NCBI GenBank assembly: GCA_964416065.1
Contig: CAYQCL010000006.1
Span: forward strand, 1 to 64,000
Direction of reading: 5' to 3'
Origin: Limiplasma sp964416065
Lineage (GTDB): Bacteria; Bacillota; Clostridia; Christensenellales; Aristaeellaceae
DNA length: 64,000 nt
The notes below the pieces were generated by a model, which was not told where the DNA came from, made no database searches, and was given only the letters and a program-made list of their open reading frames with translations. Each line of letters opens with the position of its first letter. The first letter of the stretch is position 1. Positions 52,674-62,092 of the stretch are shown one piece after another. The translations under genes and the position numbers were made by a program.

Positions 52674-55600
52674 TCAAATCCGCCATAGCTGCTTGAGCTT
52701 AGCAAAGCAGCGCACATACATGGCCATGTCGTCCTGAGAGGCGCATGGCTTTTCGTTTGCGAAAATGGTCTCCAGCTCCATTTCGGCAGTCGCGCTAAGG
52801 GCGGCGTCGTCTGTGGCGTCAAAGAGCTGAGGCATCAGACGGTCGGATGCCTGCGGGAAGATGCGATAAAACAGCGGCAGGTAGAGACGCAGGAGGTTTT
52901 CGGGGCAGGAATCGGAAGCAGCGGTGCCGTTCCAGCGTTCGACGCCTTGAAGGCTGCTTTGCAAAGCGCCCGTGTCCGAGAGCAGTCCGCGCGCGACCTC
53001 CTGCTTGGGATTCCGGCTTTGAATGGGCAAGAGCACTCGCAGTGGATGGCCTTCGCCAAGACGGGCCATCGCCAGGGTGCATAGGCGGGTCATTTGCTCG
53101 TCGGTAAAGATTTTTAAAAGCTGTCCGCCATTACCCGCAATGCACAGTTCCATGCGCGCGGGGAGGAGCATCTTTAGCTCCTCGTCGCGCCAGGCGCGCT
53201 CTAAAAGCTCTCCGCCCAGAAAGAACAGAAAGCCGATGTTAAAGAGAAGGAGGCTTTCGATATAGCTGATGCGGCCTGCGGAGCGGGCGTTCGCCATGGC
53301 CTCATGGATATCGGAGGCATAGACGGAAAAAAGATCGTCAAGCAGGAACATGCATTTGCGCCGCCCCTGCGCGGTTGCGCACTCGGTTCGGAAAGCGTCG
53401 CCGACATGCTTCGCGGCGGCGAGCAGTCCATCGGAGCCCTGTGAGAAATCTTGCTCCATCTCAAGGGTGTGCCATTCGCTCAGGGAAACAAACAGCATTT
53501 CCCGACAGCCCAGCAAAAGCGAGCATTCGATTGCCGCGTAGGCCGCGCCACCGAGCCATAGGCTGATATCGGCCGTTCCGCCGCCAATATCCAGGTTCAG
53601 ATATCCGCCGGAGGCGTTGACCTCGCTCCGACTGAGGAAATACCGCCCGTCCGCCTGGTTTTCGCTGGCATAGAGCACGGCAGGCACACCAGAGGTGAGC
53701 GCAAGGCCGGTTTCGGCGGCGGTTTCCCGCGCAAGGCCGCGCATCATTTCCAGATATGCCTCCTGCTTATGCAGCGGCATGGCGTTGGGCATGGAAACGC
53801 GCCAGGTGACGCTTGGCGAGCCCCATAGGCGCGCAGAAAGGGAGGCCTGGAGCATCACCTGCTTTAAAAACAGCCTGACGCAGCGCTGAGCATAGGACTC
53901 TTCACCCCACTTGAGATCGTAATAAAGCGAATTCGCATCCTTATCAAGGAGGTCGGAAAGTGTCTCGTGATAATAGATATGTCCATCGCGGAGCGCGTCG
54001 TTCCAGCGCGCAGGCTGATCCGAAAACATGTCCATCACGCTGAAATAGGTGGCCTCGATAGCAGCGTTGGGCAGGAGAATCGAGGATGGCACAAACGCGT
54101 CCTGAAGGGTGCCCTCATCCGCGGGATCGCCGCAGAGCAGCGTCCGATGCAGGCATACAGGCCAGACGGCGGGCTGGATTCGATCGTCCTGTCGCATCAT
54201 GACGGTGGTGGAAATGCTGCCGAAATCAATCGCGATGGCGGCGGGGTCGTCGTGCCGGAGAATGACGCGGGGAAGATCGTTGATGAGAGCGCCCATTGAG
54301 ATCGCGCCGCGCCTGATCGCCACGAACGCCGGAAAGCGGTTGACACAGGCGGTCTGCCACGAGCGGCTGGCGTTTGTGTGCAGCTCGCCCTGTACCCAGC
54401 CGTCTCCGTTCAGGGCCCAAACATCCGCCTCCTCAGGCCGATACGTATAGACGAAATATTGCTTCCAAAGTCCAGGGGTCAGCCTTACGTTCGGCCAGAC
54501 AGCCACATAGGGGAGCTCCGGCAGAAGGACGGCGGAGCCGCTCTCAAGCCGTTCGCCGAGCCGATAGGAGCGGCAGAATAGAACGATATTTGACGGCGCG
54601 GCGCCCTCCTCGCGCTTGCGTCGTGAAATCCGGAAGCTGACGTCGACAAAGCGTCTGTCGCTTCCGAGCGTAAAGCGCAGGCTGTCCGGCTCCAGGCGCG
54701 GCGCGTAAAGCGCGTCGGCCTCCTCGCGCTCTATCAGCCATTGGCAAAGCGGGGGGGAAAACGGTGCGATCGCATAGCGCGGCGGATTGAGGCCGACGAT
54801 GGGAAAGCAAGCCGCCCCCTCGCGAACGGAGGGACGATCCGTCATCAGGAGGCAATCGGAAAAGACGCCCTTGATGAGCGCCTCGTCCCTCATGCCCAGC
54901 ATATCGTCGAGCAGGGCGCACAGGGAGGCGGGCGCCTCCTTCAATGGATAAGCGAGCGTCACGCTGCGCTGCGCGACCATGGGATGGGAATCCAACTCGT
55001 CGGCCCAGCGCGTCAGGAGAGGCAAAATCCTCGGCGAGAGCCCCGCGCGGTGAACCAGCGTTCCATGAAGGGAACGAAGCGCTTCCGAGGCGCTCCGACG
55101 CCAACCGGGCGCGTGCTCCTCCAGAAGCGAAAGCTCCCGCTTGAGCCGCCTGAGCGCTTCGTCCTCGCCCGCCGCGCGCGTCGGCTCAAGCAGGTATTCG
55201 CTGGTGGGCAGGGCAAAGGGAGTGCCTTCAAACAGGAAATAGATGCGCGTGTCCTCCTCGGGCAGGGGAGACTGGTCACCCAGACATGCCCGAAGAAGCG
55301 GATTGGAGCGAAAATCGAGATGGTCGGACAAAAGCGGCTGGGCGGCGACATGCACATCCGTCTGCCCATCCAGGCAATACGCCGCCAACACGCGGGTGCG
55401 AAGCGCATCGACGGCTTGATCGTCGCCTCGCTCAAAGCGGGCGCGCCAGTCCGCGCGTGAAAGTGTGAGATCGTTCGAAAAGCGATTGAGGACGCCGGTC
55501 AGCATGGCGCTGGGATCATAAAGCGGGCTGTGAAGCTCAGACCTTTCATTGAGCAGGGCCAAAAGACGCAAACGCGAGGCAAGATAGGCGGCGTCGCGCT

Positions 55601-56228
55601 CGTTGATGCTACGGCACGGATCAAGAAAGCGCCTGTTCCGGCGGTCGTACCAGGTGACGCAGGGAGGAAGCAGAGCGCTTAAATCCCCCGGATCGGCGGC
55701 GGGAGTAATCGCCATGGAGCGCGACAGGAGCGCGATAGGGCGGACGTCCGTATCGATTCCCTGGGTGGGCTTGAGCGTGAAAAGCCTGAGGCCGTCGCGG
55801 GCGCGGGCAGGGCTCAGAGAGGCCAGGATGGACGATGAGAAGGCTGTGTCAGGGTTGATCGGACAAAGCTCCAGGGTGGGGCAGGTCGCGTCCTTCTCCC
55901 AGGTATCCCACAGAAGCAGCAGTGAGAGCACCCCTCGGTAGTCGATCATCTGCTGGTAGGCAAGCGCCCGAGAGGGGCTGAGGCGGGAGAGGCGGCGCAG
56001 TTGCTGTTCGCCCGACAGCACGTCGGGAATGGAGTAGCCGACGTCGTCCCCGGGCGTCTGCATATAGCGCGCGAGGCTTTCCAGCCATTCGCGCGGCCGT
56101 TGATTATGGTCGCACACGACGCCGGGCATCGTGTGGTAGCCGATATGAAAGCCCTCATCCATGTGAGGCAGGAAGGTCAGATACGAGGTCTGACGATCCA
56201 GCGTCTCCTTTTCATTTTTGCGCGGCAT
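52674..56228 (-). CDS. Large protein with a C-terminal Hsp70/actin-type ATPase domain
   Basis: An 1184-residue protein of unknown function. The first about 660 residues have no recognisable domain. From about residue 665 an Hsp70/actin ATPase fold is seen: phosphate-1 loop AIDFGSISTTVMM (near 668), phosphate-2 loop NLDIGGGTADISLW (near 880), and an adenosine-type motif CIAGNGGQLL (near 1030). No substrate-binding C-terminal domain as in DnaK is present. The start at 56228 follows GGGAGGC. It is the last gene of an operon with a tubulin-fold protein, a membrane protein and a lipoprotein. The ATPase motifs recall SrfB-like proteins, but I cannot confirm homology. Confidence 0.8.
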   Translation of the reverse strand: MPRKNEKETLDRQTSYLTFLPHMDEGFHIGYHTMPGVVCDHNQRPREWLESLARYMQTPGDDVGYSIPDVLSGEQQLRRLSRLSPSRALAYQQMIDYRGVLSLLLLWDTWEKDATCPTLELCPINPDTAFSSSILASLSPARARDGLRLFTLKPTQGIDTDVRPIALLSRSMAITPAADPGDLSALLPPCVTWYDRRNRRFLDPCRSINERDAAYLASRLRLLALLNERSELHSPLYDPSAMLTGVLNRFSNDLTLSRADWRARFERGDDQAVDALRTRVLAAYCLDGQTDVHVAAQPLLSDHLDFRSNPLLRACLGDQSPLPEEDTRIYFLFEGTPFALPTSEYLLEPTRAAGEDEALRRLKRELSLLEEHAPGWRRSASEALRSLHGTLVHRAGLSPRILPLLTRWADELDSHPMVAQRSVTLAYPLKEAPASLCALLDDMLGMRDEALIKGVFSDCLLMTDRPSVREGAACFPIVGLNPPRYAIAPFSPPLCQWLIEREEADALYAPRLEPDSLRFTLGSDRRFVDVSFRISRRKREEGAAPSNIVLFCRSYRLGERLESGSAVLLPELPYVAVWPNVRLTPGLWKQYFVYTYRPEEADVWALNGDGWVQGELHTNASRSWQTACVNRFPAFVAIRRGAISMGALINDLPRVILRHDDPAAIAIDFGSISTTVMMRQDDRIQPAVWPVCLHRTLLCGDPADEGTLQDAFVPSSILLPNAAIEATYFSVMDMFSDQPARWNDALRDGHIYYHETLSDLLDKDANSLYYDLKWGEESYAQRCVRLFLKQVMLQASLSARLWGSPSVTWRVSMPNAMPLHKQEAYLEMMRGLARETAAETGLALTSGVPAVLYASENQADGRYFLSRSEVNASGGYLNLDIGGGTADISLWLGGAAYAAIECSLLLGCREMLFVSLSEWHTLEMEQDFSQGSDGLLAAAKHVGDAFRTECATAQGRRKCMFLLDDLFSVYASDIHEAMANARSAGRISYIESLLLFNIGFLFFLGGELLERAWRDEELKMLLPARMELCIAGNGGQLLKIFTDEQMTRLCTLAMARLGEGHPLRVLLPIQSRNPKQEVARGLLSDTGALQSSLQGVERWNGTAASDSCPENLLRLYLPLFYRIFPQASDRLMPQLFDATDDAALSATAEMELETIFANEKPCASQDDMAMYVRCFAKLKQLWRI

Positions 56229-56251
56229 GGAAACGCCTCCCTTCCGTATGC

Positions 56252-57853
56252 TCAGATATCCTCCATTACGCATGAAAGCAGCGCGGTCAGAAACGAGGCG
56301 AAGGCGGCGTCCGGCCCGCTTCCGGCACACTCGCCGCCGCCTAGCCCGCCGATGACGCGCTCGATGCCCCGTCTGTCGGCGGTCGCGCCTGGCGCCAGCG
56401 TGTGCAGAGAACGCTGAAGCCGCTTGCAGGTCGAAGCGTCGGCGCGTCCCTCCCCGCCGTATTGAGAAAGGATGTCATGCAAAAGCCGCAGCCCTTCCTC
56501 ATCCATGAATCCGCTTTCACCATCCGGCCCCCGCGTCACGGGCGGGAGCGTCAAAAGAACCTGCAGGCACCAGTTGACGTAGAACGCGAAGAAATGATAC
56601 AGTGCTTCCAGCCGCGCCTTGAGCTGCGCGCGCCTTCCTGCGCCCGCGTGCCGCAGATGATGGAAATAGGCCGCGCAGTAGCTTACACGGCTTACGCCGC
56701 GCGCGCCGCCGACAAAGGCGCACAGGGTCGGATAGCATTCGCTCAAAAATACGGCGGCCGCCTTCACCAGCGCCCCATAGCGTGCGTGATAGAGCGGCGC
56801 ATCCCGATCAAAGCTGTCCCAGGAAAAGGAGGACGTGTGCCATTGGTAGTAATAGCAGTCGCCGTTGGTTGAGTGAAGAAAGTCGGCGGCAAAAAAGTGC
56901 GAGGCGCAACGCGCCGCCAGCCACTCCAGAACATGGGCGTCGTTTTCCTGGCTTTGGGAGCCGGTCGAGTATAGCTTTGTGCGCACGAAATGCTCGGGAG
57001 GCAGGCCCAGCAGATAGACCGCGTCAAACACGCCGTCCCGGTCGTCTCTGCCATCTCGGATCATCCCCTCCATACCGTAATATTGCAGGGCGGTGCGAGC
57101 CTTGTCCAGAAATTCGTTGCTGTCGACGGAAATTTCACGGATCGGGTCGACGTCCGCGTCCGGAACGCTGTAATAGGGCAGCATCAGGATCGCGCCCATC
57201 GTAAACAGATCGTTATGCTTCAAAAAACGGGCATGCAGATACCGACTAATCGCGGGAATGCCGCTTGCGCCGGTGCCTCCGAAGATACTGCCGCAGAGCA
57301 GGAGGTGTACCGGCTCGCCCTGACGGAGGTCGTCCTCGATCGCGTCAATGAGGGCGTTGAATTCGTCGGGCTGTCCGAGACGTCGTGCCTCCTCAAGCCC
57401 GCCGAGCAGGTCGTTGAAAAACAGCACCCCCAGATCGGGATGCCCTCTGAAGCCCTCGCTATATTCCAGCTCCGCCTCGGTGGAGGTGAACAGGGCACGC
57501 GCCAGAAGACGGTCTCCTGCGTGGTTTTGTGACATCTGCCGGACGGAGGAGGCGCGGCGGCTGAGGTTCATGCTCCATTTGTCCAGGCTCAGGCGCGTGT
57601 GGAAGCAGGCGTGCCTTAGGGGCGCGGAGGCAAAGGCGGCGCGTACCTCCTCATAATATTCGGCGGCGCGCTTGGCGCGCGTGGTATTTCCGCAGGCGGC
57701 GTCCACATCCACCGAAAGCATGCGCAGATGGGGAAGCGGAAGCCGCCGCCCATCCTCGCCCAGGGTATAGAAGGCGTCCGCGCACGCAGCGTAGACCATG
57801 CTCTCCAGAATTTTGTTGCCTGTGCCGCCCACGGCGATCACATACCGGCCCAT
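56252..57853 (-). CDS. Tubulin/FtsZ-fold protein (Tubulin_2-like)
   Basis: A 533-residue protein. The N-terminus YVIAVGGTGNKILESMVY is a nucleotide-binding loop like that of tubulin-like proteins. The glycine-rich T4 motif LLCGSIFGGTGASGIP is present at residues 188-200, close to GGGTGSG of FtsZ and tubulin. The rest is not close to FtsZ, TubZ or CetZ. The start at 57853 is chosen because GGGAGG is seven bases upstream. It ends 23 bases before the actin-fold gene and begins 16 bases after the membrane gene. GTP binding is expected; polymer formation is open. Confidence 0.78.
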   Translation of the reverse strand: MGRYVIAVGGTGNKILESMVYAACADAFYTLGEDGRRLPLPHLRMLSVDVDAACGNTTRAKRAAEYYEEVRAAFASAPLRHACFHTRLSLDKWSMNLSRRASSVRQMSQNHAGDRLLARALFTSTEAELEYSEGFRGHPDLGVLFFNDLLGGLEEARRLGQPDEFNALIDAIEDDLRQGEPVHLLLCGSIFGGTGASGIPAISRYLHARFLKHNDLFTMGAILMLPYYSVPDADVDPIREISVDSNEFLDKARTALQYYGMEGMIRDGRDDRDGVFDAVYLLGLPPEHFVRTKLYSTGSQSQENDAHVLEWLAARCASHFFAADFLHSTNGDCYYYQWHTSSFSWDSFDRDAPLYHARYGALVKAAAVFLSECYPTLCAFVGGARGVSRVSYCAAYFHHLRHAGAGRRAQLKARLEALYHFFAFYVNWCLQVLLTLPPVTRGPDGESGFMDEEGLRLLHDILSQYGGEGRADASTCKRLQRSLHTLAPGATADRRGIERVIGGLGGGECAGSGPDAAFASFLTALLSCVMEDI

Positions 57854-57869
57854 GCGCATTCCTCCCTAA

Positions 57870-58508
57870 TCACAAGCGTTTGAAAAAGGCGTGCTTTCCG
57901 CTGAGCGTGGGCGGCGCGGCGAGGCGGGAAGCGAAGAAGGCGGCCAGAAAATTCAATCCATAGCTTCCAAAGGCGGCGCAGAAATCCCACGGGGTACGTC
58001 CCGCGACATGACGCAGGCCGAAATACCACACCACGGCGGCGATAAATCCGTTCATCAGAAGAACGCACAGCATCGTCAGACGATAAGCGGAGACGGCCGA
58101 TCGAAAGGCGCGCGCGGCCAAAAGCGGCTTGCGGTGAAGAAAACGCCAAAGCAGCTGCGCAAGGAGCGTAAGTAGCCACGCCAGAAGCGTGCAGGCCGCC
58201 AGAAAGGTCAGCCAGCTTTCCTCCCGCGCCGCCAGCGCGGCGGATAGAGACGCGGCGTTCGCGCCGGAAGGGATGGCCGTGCGGGAGGCCAACGCGCCCA
58301 GCGCTCCCCGCAGAAACGGAAAGGCGTTCAAAAGTCGGCCCACCACATCTGGCGCGGTTCCCGCCAGCTTATAGGGATAGATGATCAGAATGGCTACCAG
58401 CTGCCACAAAAGCGGTAGGGAAAAGCAGATGAGGTAGCACAGGAGGCATTTGAAACGGTTGGTGTAGCGGATCCGCATCCGCCGTCTCCGAATAGGCTCA
58501 GGCCGCAA
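57870..58508 (-). CDS. Polytopic membrane protein of the actin/tubulin-fold operon
   Basis: A 212-residue, very basic protein with four predicted membrane spans (around LLCYLICFSLPLLWQLVAIL, LTFLAACTLLAWLLTLLAQL, LTMLCVLLMNGFIAAVVWYF and YGLNFLAAFFASRL). No family is recognised. The TTG start at 58508 is backed by AAGGAGG eight bases upstream; an ATG at 58478 is the alternative. It probably anchors the cytoplasmic tubulin- and actin-fold partners at the membrane. Confidence 0.7.
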   Translation of the reverse strand: MRPEPIRRRRMRIRYTNRFKCLLCYLICFSLPLLWQLVAILIIYPYKLAGTAPDVVGRLLNAFPFLRGALGALASRTAIPSGANAASLSAALAAREESWLTFLAACTLLAWLLTLLAQLLWRFLHRKPLLAARAFRSAVSAYRLTMLCVLLMNGFIAAVVWYFGLRHVAGRTPWDFCAAFGSYGLNFLAAFFASRLAAPPTLSGKHAFFKRL

Positions 58509-58521
58509 TCACAACGCCTCC

Positions 58522-60600
58522 TTATCGCGCGGCGGTCAAAGTGCCGTCGCCTGTCACAAAGACATCAAAGGTATATTGCAGGAGAGGAAGCGACTCCACG
58601 TTCGCGGCATCCTGAAGCTGGCTGACCAGCTCCTTCAGCCACGGTACCCGCGTCACGGGCGGGATGTCGGGGATGACGGCTCCGTGATAGCCTCCCTCAT
58701 TCAAAGGACCCCACGCGTGCTGGAACTGCTTGGGGATGAGGGCGCTCTTGCGGTCATGCTGCGTGATGAGCTGGGTGAAGCTCTCCCACGCCGCGACCTG
58801 CTCGTTGGTCAGCGTCACGTCCAGTGCGCCGATCCATGGGGCCGTTTCCCAGATGATCTGATCGCCCGAGATGCTGGCGCTCACGCAAAGGCGGTAATAG
58901 CCCGCGCGCAGCTTTTCCCCGTCGGCCCTCATGCTGAAAAGGAGAGACTGTCCGTCCGGCGAGAGCGCGACGGAGGAAAGGGCAAACGGCAGGGAAGCGG
59001 GATCTCCCTCAAAGGGATCGTCCGTCTGCCGGAATACATAGAGCTTGTCGCGAAGCGCGATCACCTGTGTTCCCGCCTCCGAGGAAATCTCCTCGGTGCT
59101 GGGAAGAATCTCAGAGAGCAGAAGCGCCGTTTGGACGGAGATCTCCGCTTCACTCAGCTGTGTCAGATCGGCCTGAGCGCCGTTGGACAGGCTGGTGATG
59201 GGAACCGTCAGCGTAAAGGTGTCGCTGTCGAGCCGACCGTCAGGGCCGGGCGAGAGGGTCACGGTCGTGCGACCGTCCGCCATGGAGATCACGCCATTCT
59301 CGCATGACAGCTCAACGCCGGAAGAAAGGTGGGTCTGGCAGACGAGTTCGGGTCGTGCAAAGGAGGTGTAGCGGCTTTCAAAGGAAAATGGCTCCTGCGT
59401 CACGGTAACGCCGCCCTGCATATAGGTCAGCTCGCCATTTTCCGGCCCACGCGGCTGACTGAGTGCGTCCGAAAGGCTCATTTGCTCGTCAAGCGCGCGA
59501 GTATAGGCGCTTAGCTGTTCGGACTGACCGACCAGGATTACGAGCAGTGTGCGCGGCATGGGGAGCACACCGGTGCTTTTGTGTGTGCTAGAATTATAAG
59601 CCAGACGGCCCCAGATAAACGGCTCACTGAAATCCGCCGGCCCAAAGCTCGCAATCTCACCCATGTAGTCCAGAGTGAGGGCGTAGAGCCCCACACACAG
59701 CCCCTCGTCAAACACGCCGCGGCGGGTCAGAATGTCCTGAACCAGACGATGCGGCGTCCCGTCCGCACCGACTGTGCTCAGGCGGCGGATGGAGGCGGGG
59801 TCGCAGGTGATGACGGACAGGCGGGTAAGATCTATGTTGTCGAGTGCGTAGAGAAGCGGATAATCCTCGTCGTCACCGATGGCGGCGACTCCCTCTGTTT
59901 CTCCGGAGAGGAACCGCTCTCGCTGCTGTTCAAGCGCAAGAAGCATTTTTTCCGCCGCGTCCGGATTTTCCAGGGCCGCACGATTCACAGAGGAGAGGGC
60001 GGTTAGCATGGGGGAGCCGAGCGAATAGAAGCTGTCCGTCATGTCCTCGGCGGAAAGGTCAGAAAAGACGGTCGGCATCGGGTCGATGGCGAAGGTGAGC
60101 ATATCGCGGCGTAGGGAACGCAGCGAATCGGCGTTCGCCGTCTGGGCCGCGACGCCGGTTTGCTCCAAAAACGCGTCCGGTAGCCGTTCATTCCCGTATC
60201 TCAGCAGACGCACCCGTGAGCCCTCAGCGGCCGAAAGCATGCAGCGAAGCACGCTCTCGTACATCCCCACATCGCTTCCGTAGCGATAATGAAAGCCGCC
60301 CTCGCGAAATTTCCGGCTCATGTGGGGGTACATGCTCTCCTCGGCGGGATTGATGCCGCCCATCACCTGGGAGGCATCCAGCCACAGATCCACGCGGAGG
60401 GGATTGGCGGCTGCCTCGGAGGGGACAGATGTCATGATCTCCTCCTCTTCAAAGGCGGGAGGCCTGAGCAGACGAAGATCAGGTGTGGAGACGTCTGAGG
60501 AGGCGTCCGAAAGGAAGGTCTCGACCGCCTGAGGCATCGTGCAGGAGGTCAGCGTGAGGGAAAGGCAGAGGCATAAGAAAAGGGTCAAACGCTTTTTCAT
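58522..60600 (-). CDS. Large lipoprotein with a vWA-like N-terminal domain
   Basis: A 692-residue surface lipoprotein. The signal peptide ends in the lipobox LTSC (Cys20). After a flexible acidic stretch comes RVDLWLDASQVMGG (residues 70-82), which looks like the first strand and a degenerate MIDAS (DxSxS) of a von Willebrand A domain, with ITCDPAS further on as a later strand. The C-terminal half is rich in beta strands (for example VTLSPGPDGRLDSDTFTLTV), possibly Ig-like. The start at 60600 has AAGGAG. It is 40 bases downstream of the GT4 gene and 13 bases upstream of the membrane gene. Function unknown. Confidence 0.72.
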   Translation of the reverse strand: MKKRLTLFLCLCLSLTLTSCTMPQAVETFLSDASSDVSTPDLRLLRPPAFEEEEIMTSVPSEAAANPLRVDLWLDASQVMGGINPAEESMYPHMSRKFREGGFHYRYGSDVGMYESVLRCMLSAAEGSRVRLLRYGNERLPDAFLEQTGVAAQTANADSLRSLRRDMLTFAIDPMPTVFSDLSAEDMTDSFYSLGSPMLTALSSVNRAALENPDAAEKMLLALEQQRERFLSGETEGVAAIGDDEDYPLLYALDNIDLTRLSVITCDPASIRRLSTVGADGTPHRLVQDILTRRGVFDEGLCVGLYALTLDYMGEIASFGPADFSEPFIWGRLAYNSSTHKSTGVLPMPRTLLVILVGQSEQLSAYTRALDEQMSLSDALSQPRGPENGELTYMQGGVTVTQEPFSFESRYTSFARPELVCQTHLSSGVELSCENGVISMADGRTTVTLSPGPDGRLDSDTFTLTVPITSLSNGAQADLTQLSEAEISVQTALLLSEILPSTEEISSEAGTQVIALRDKLYVFRQTDDPFEGDPASLPFALSSVALSPDGQSLLFSMRADGEKLRAGYYRLCVSASISGDQIIWETAPWIGALDVTLTNEQVAAWESFTQLITQHDRKSALIPKQFQHAWGPLNEGGYHGAVIPDIPPVTRVPWLKELVSQLQDAANVESLPLLQYTFDVFVTGDGTLTAAR

Positions 60601-60640
60601 CATGACTCCTTCTCCCCTTTCGTACATTTGTCATTTGCTT

Positions 60641-61975
60641 CTATGATTCGACCTCGGCTTCGTCTTTCCCTGCCGCCGTGCGGAGGAAGGCGGGGCCGTG
60701 ACGGTACATGTTTTCATATAGCCGCAGGTAGGCGGCGTAGCGGCGCGTGGCGTCAAAATCCATGGCACGGGCACGGCAGCGCTCCGCCGTCTTGGGAGCG
60801 TCGCACAGGCGGCGTACCGCGTCCGCCATAGCGGAGATATCCCCCAGCGCGACCACCTCGCCCACCTCCTCGGTGACGATCTCGGGCATGGCGGTCGCGT
60901 CATAGCAGATGACCTGCGTTCCGCAGGCCAGCGCCTCCAAAAGCGTCATGCCCATCGTTTCCTCATGGCTCGCGCTCACATAGACGTCGGCGGCGGTATA
61001 GAGCGCGCACAGGTCGTTGACGTTTCCGGTTCGCTTTACACCAAGCACCGTATCGGCGGGCAGCGACGCAATCTGGTATTCGTCCAGGCCCACGGCGGCC
61101 ACGCAGTATTCCTTCCCCAGCGCCCGCGAAAGCCCGATCAGGTCATCCAGCCCCTTGCGTTCGTCCCATACGGCGGCGACGCTTAAGACCAGCCTTCTCC
61201 CTCCGGCCTTTTCCAAACCGTAGTATTTGGCGACGTCCCGCATGAACAGCTCGTCCGAGCAGGGACGGAAGTTCTCCAGATCAAGGCCGTTGGGCAGTAC
61301 ATATACGGGGTAATCCTTCAGGAAGGAACGCTTGACCTCGTCACGCAGCCATTCGCTGGGGGTGACGAGCACCATATGCCTCAGCCCACTGAACAGCTTC
61401 CGCTTATCACGCCAGTTGCGCGCGCTTTGATCCGCCAGCCAGCTGGCGGGATAGGCGCGCCGCAGGACACATTGGCCGCAGCCGTCTGTCCAGCGCTCGC
61501 AGCCGATGGTGGGCTGCCTGGCGCGGCGGCGTTTAGGCATCTGAAGCGGCGGCGCGTCGACGGCCATGGTGTAGTAGGCGCAATGGCCGGTAAAGGCCCA
61601 GCAGTCATGCAGTGTCCAGACGACGGGAATATCCTTCTTACGCAGGTAGTCAAACAGCAGCGGCAGGTTCAGATAGTAGCCATGCAGGTTGTGCAGGTGG
61701 ATCAAATCGGGCTGATAGCGCTCAAGCTGCGTGATGAGCTTCTTAGTGGCGTGACGGCTGAAAAAACCCGCGCGATCCGTGAGACGTGAAAGGCCCAGAT
61801 GGACATAGGTATCCAGCTTGCCGCCGATGCGATAGCTGGGGACGTCGCTGGGCGCGTGATCACGCGAATGGCATATCAGCGCCCGATGCCCGTTTTCCAT
61901 GGCCAGACGACAAAGCGAAACTGCTATCCGGCCCGTGCTGAGGGAGGAGACGACGTTAATCTGAGCGATGCGCAT
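60641..61975 (-). CDS. Family 4 glycosyltransferase
   Basis: A 444-residue GT-B enzyme. The N-terminal glycine/serine loop INVVSSLSTGRIAVSLCR and HLHNLHGYYL precede the donor-binding domain with VLSVAAVWDERKGLDDLIGL. The E-x7-E type motif EETMGMTLLEALACGTQVIC is clear. A cysteine-bearing insert (CGQCVLRRAYPASWL) is common in polysaccharide GT4 enzymes. The start at 61975 follows AAAGGAGCC. It likely adds a sugar to a cell-envelope glycan. It may be co-transcribed with the lipoprotein and cytoskeleton-fold genes. Confidence 0.88.
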   Translation of the reverse strand: MRIAQINVVSSLSTGRIAVSLCRLAMENGHRALICHSRDHAPSDVPSYRIGGKLDTYVHLGLSRLTDRAGFFSRHATKKLITQLERYQPDLIHLHNLHGYYLNLPLLFDYLRKKDIPVVWTLHDCWAFTGHCAYYTMAVDAPPLQMPKRRRARQPTIGCERWTDGCGQCVLRRAYPASWLADQSARNWRDKRKLFSGLRHMVLVTPSEWLRDEVKRSFLKDYPVYVLPNGLDLENFRPCSDELFMRDVAKYYGLEKAGGRRLVLSVAAVWDERKGLDDLIGLSRALGKEYCVAAVGLDEYQIASLPADTVLGVKRTGNVNDLCALYTAADVYVSASHEETMGMTLLEALACGTQVICYDATAMPEIVTEEVGEVVALGDISAMADAVRRLCDAPKTAERCRARAMDFDATRRYAAYLRLYENMYRHGPAFLRTAAGKDEAEVES

Positions 61976-62092
61976 GATGGGGCGGCTCCTTTCGTAGGGG
62001 AAGCGGTATACATAGGATAGCGCGCAAGGCGGCGAACCAGAACCCACCTCTGCTTTGCAGGCTTTCCTTACGGGAATATCAACAGTCTGGGC

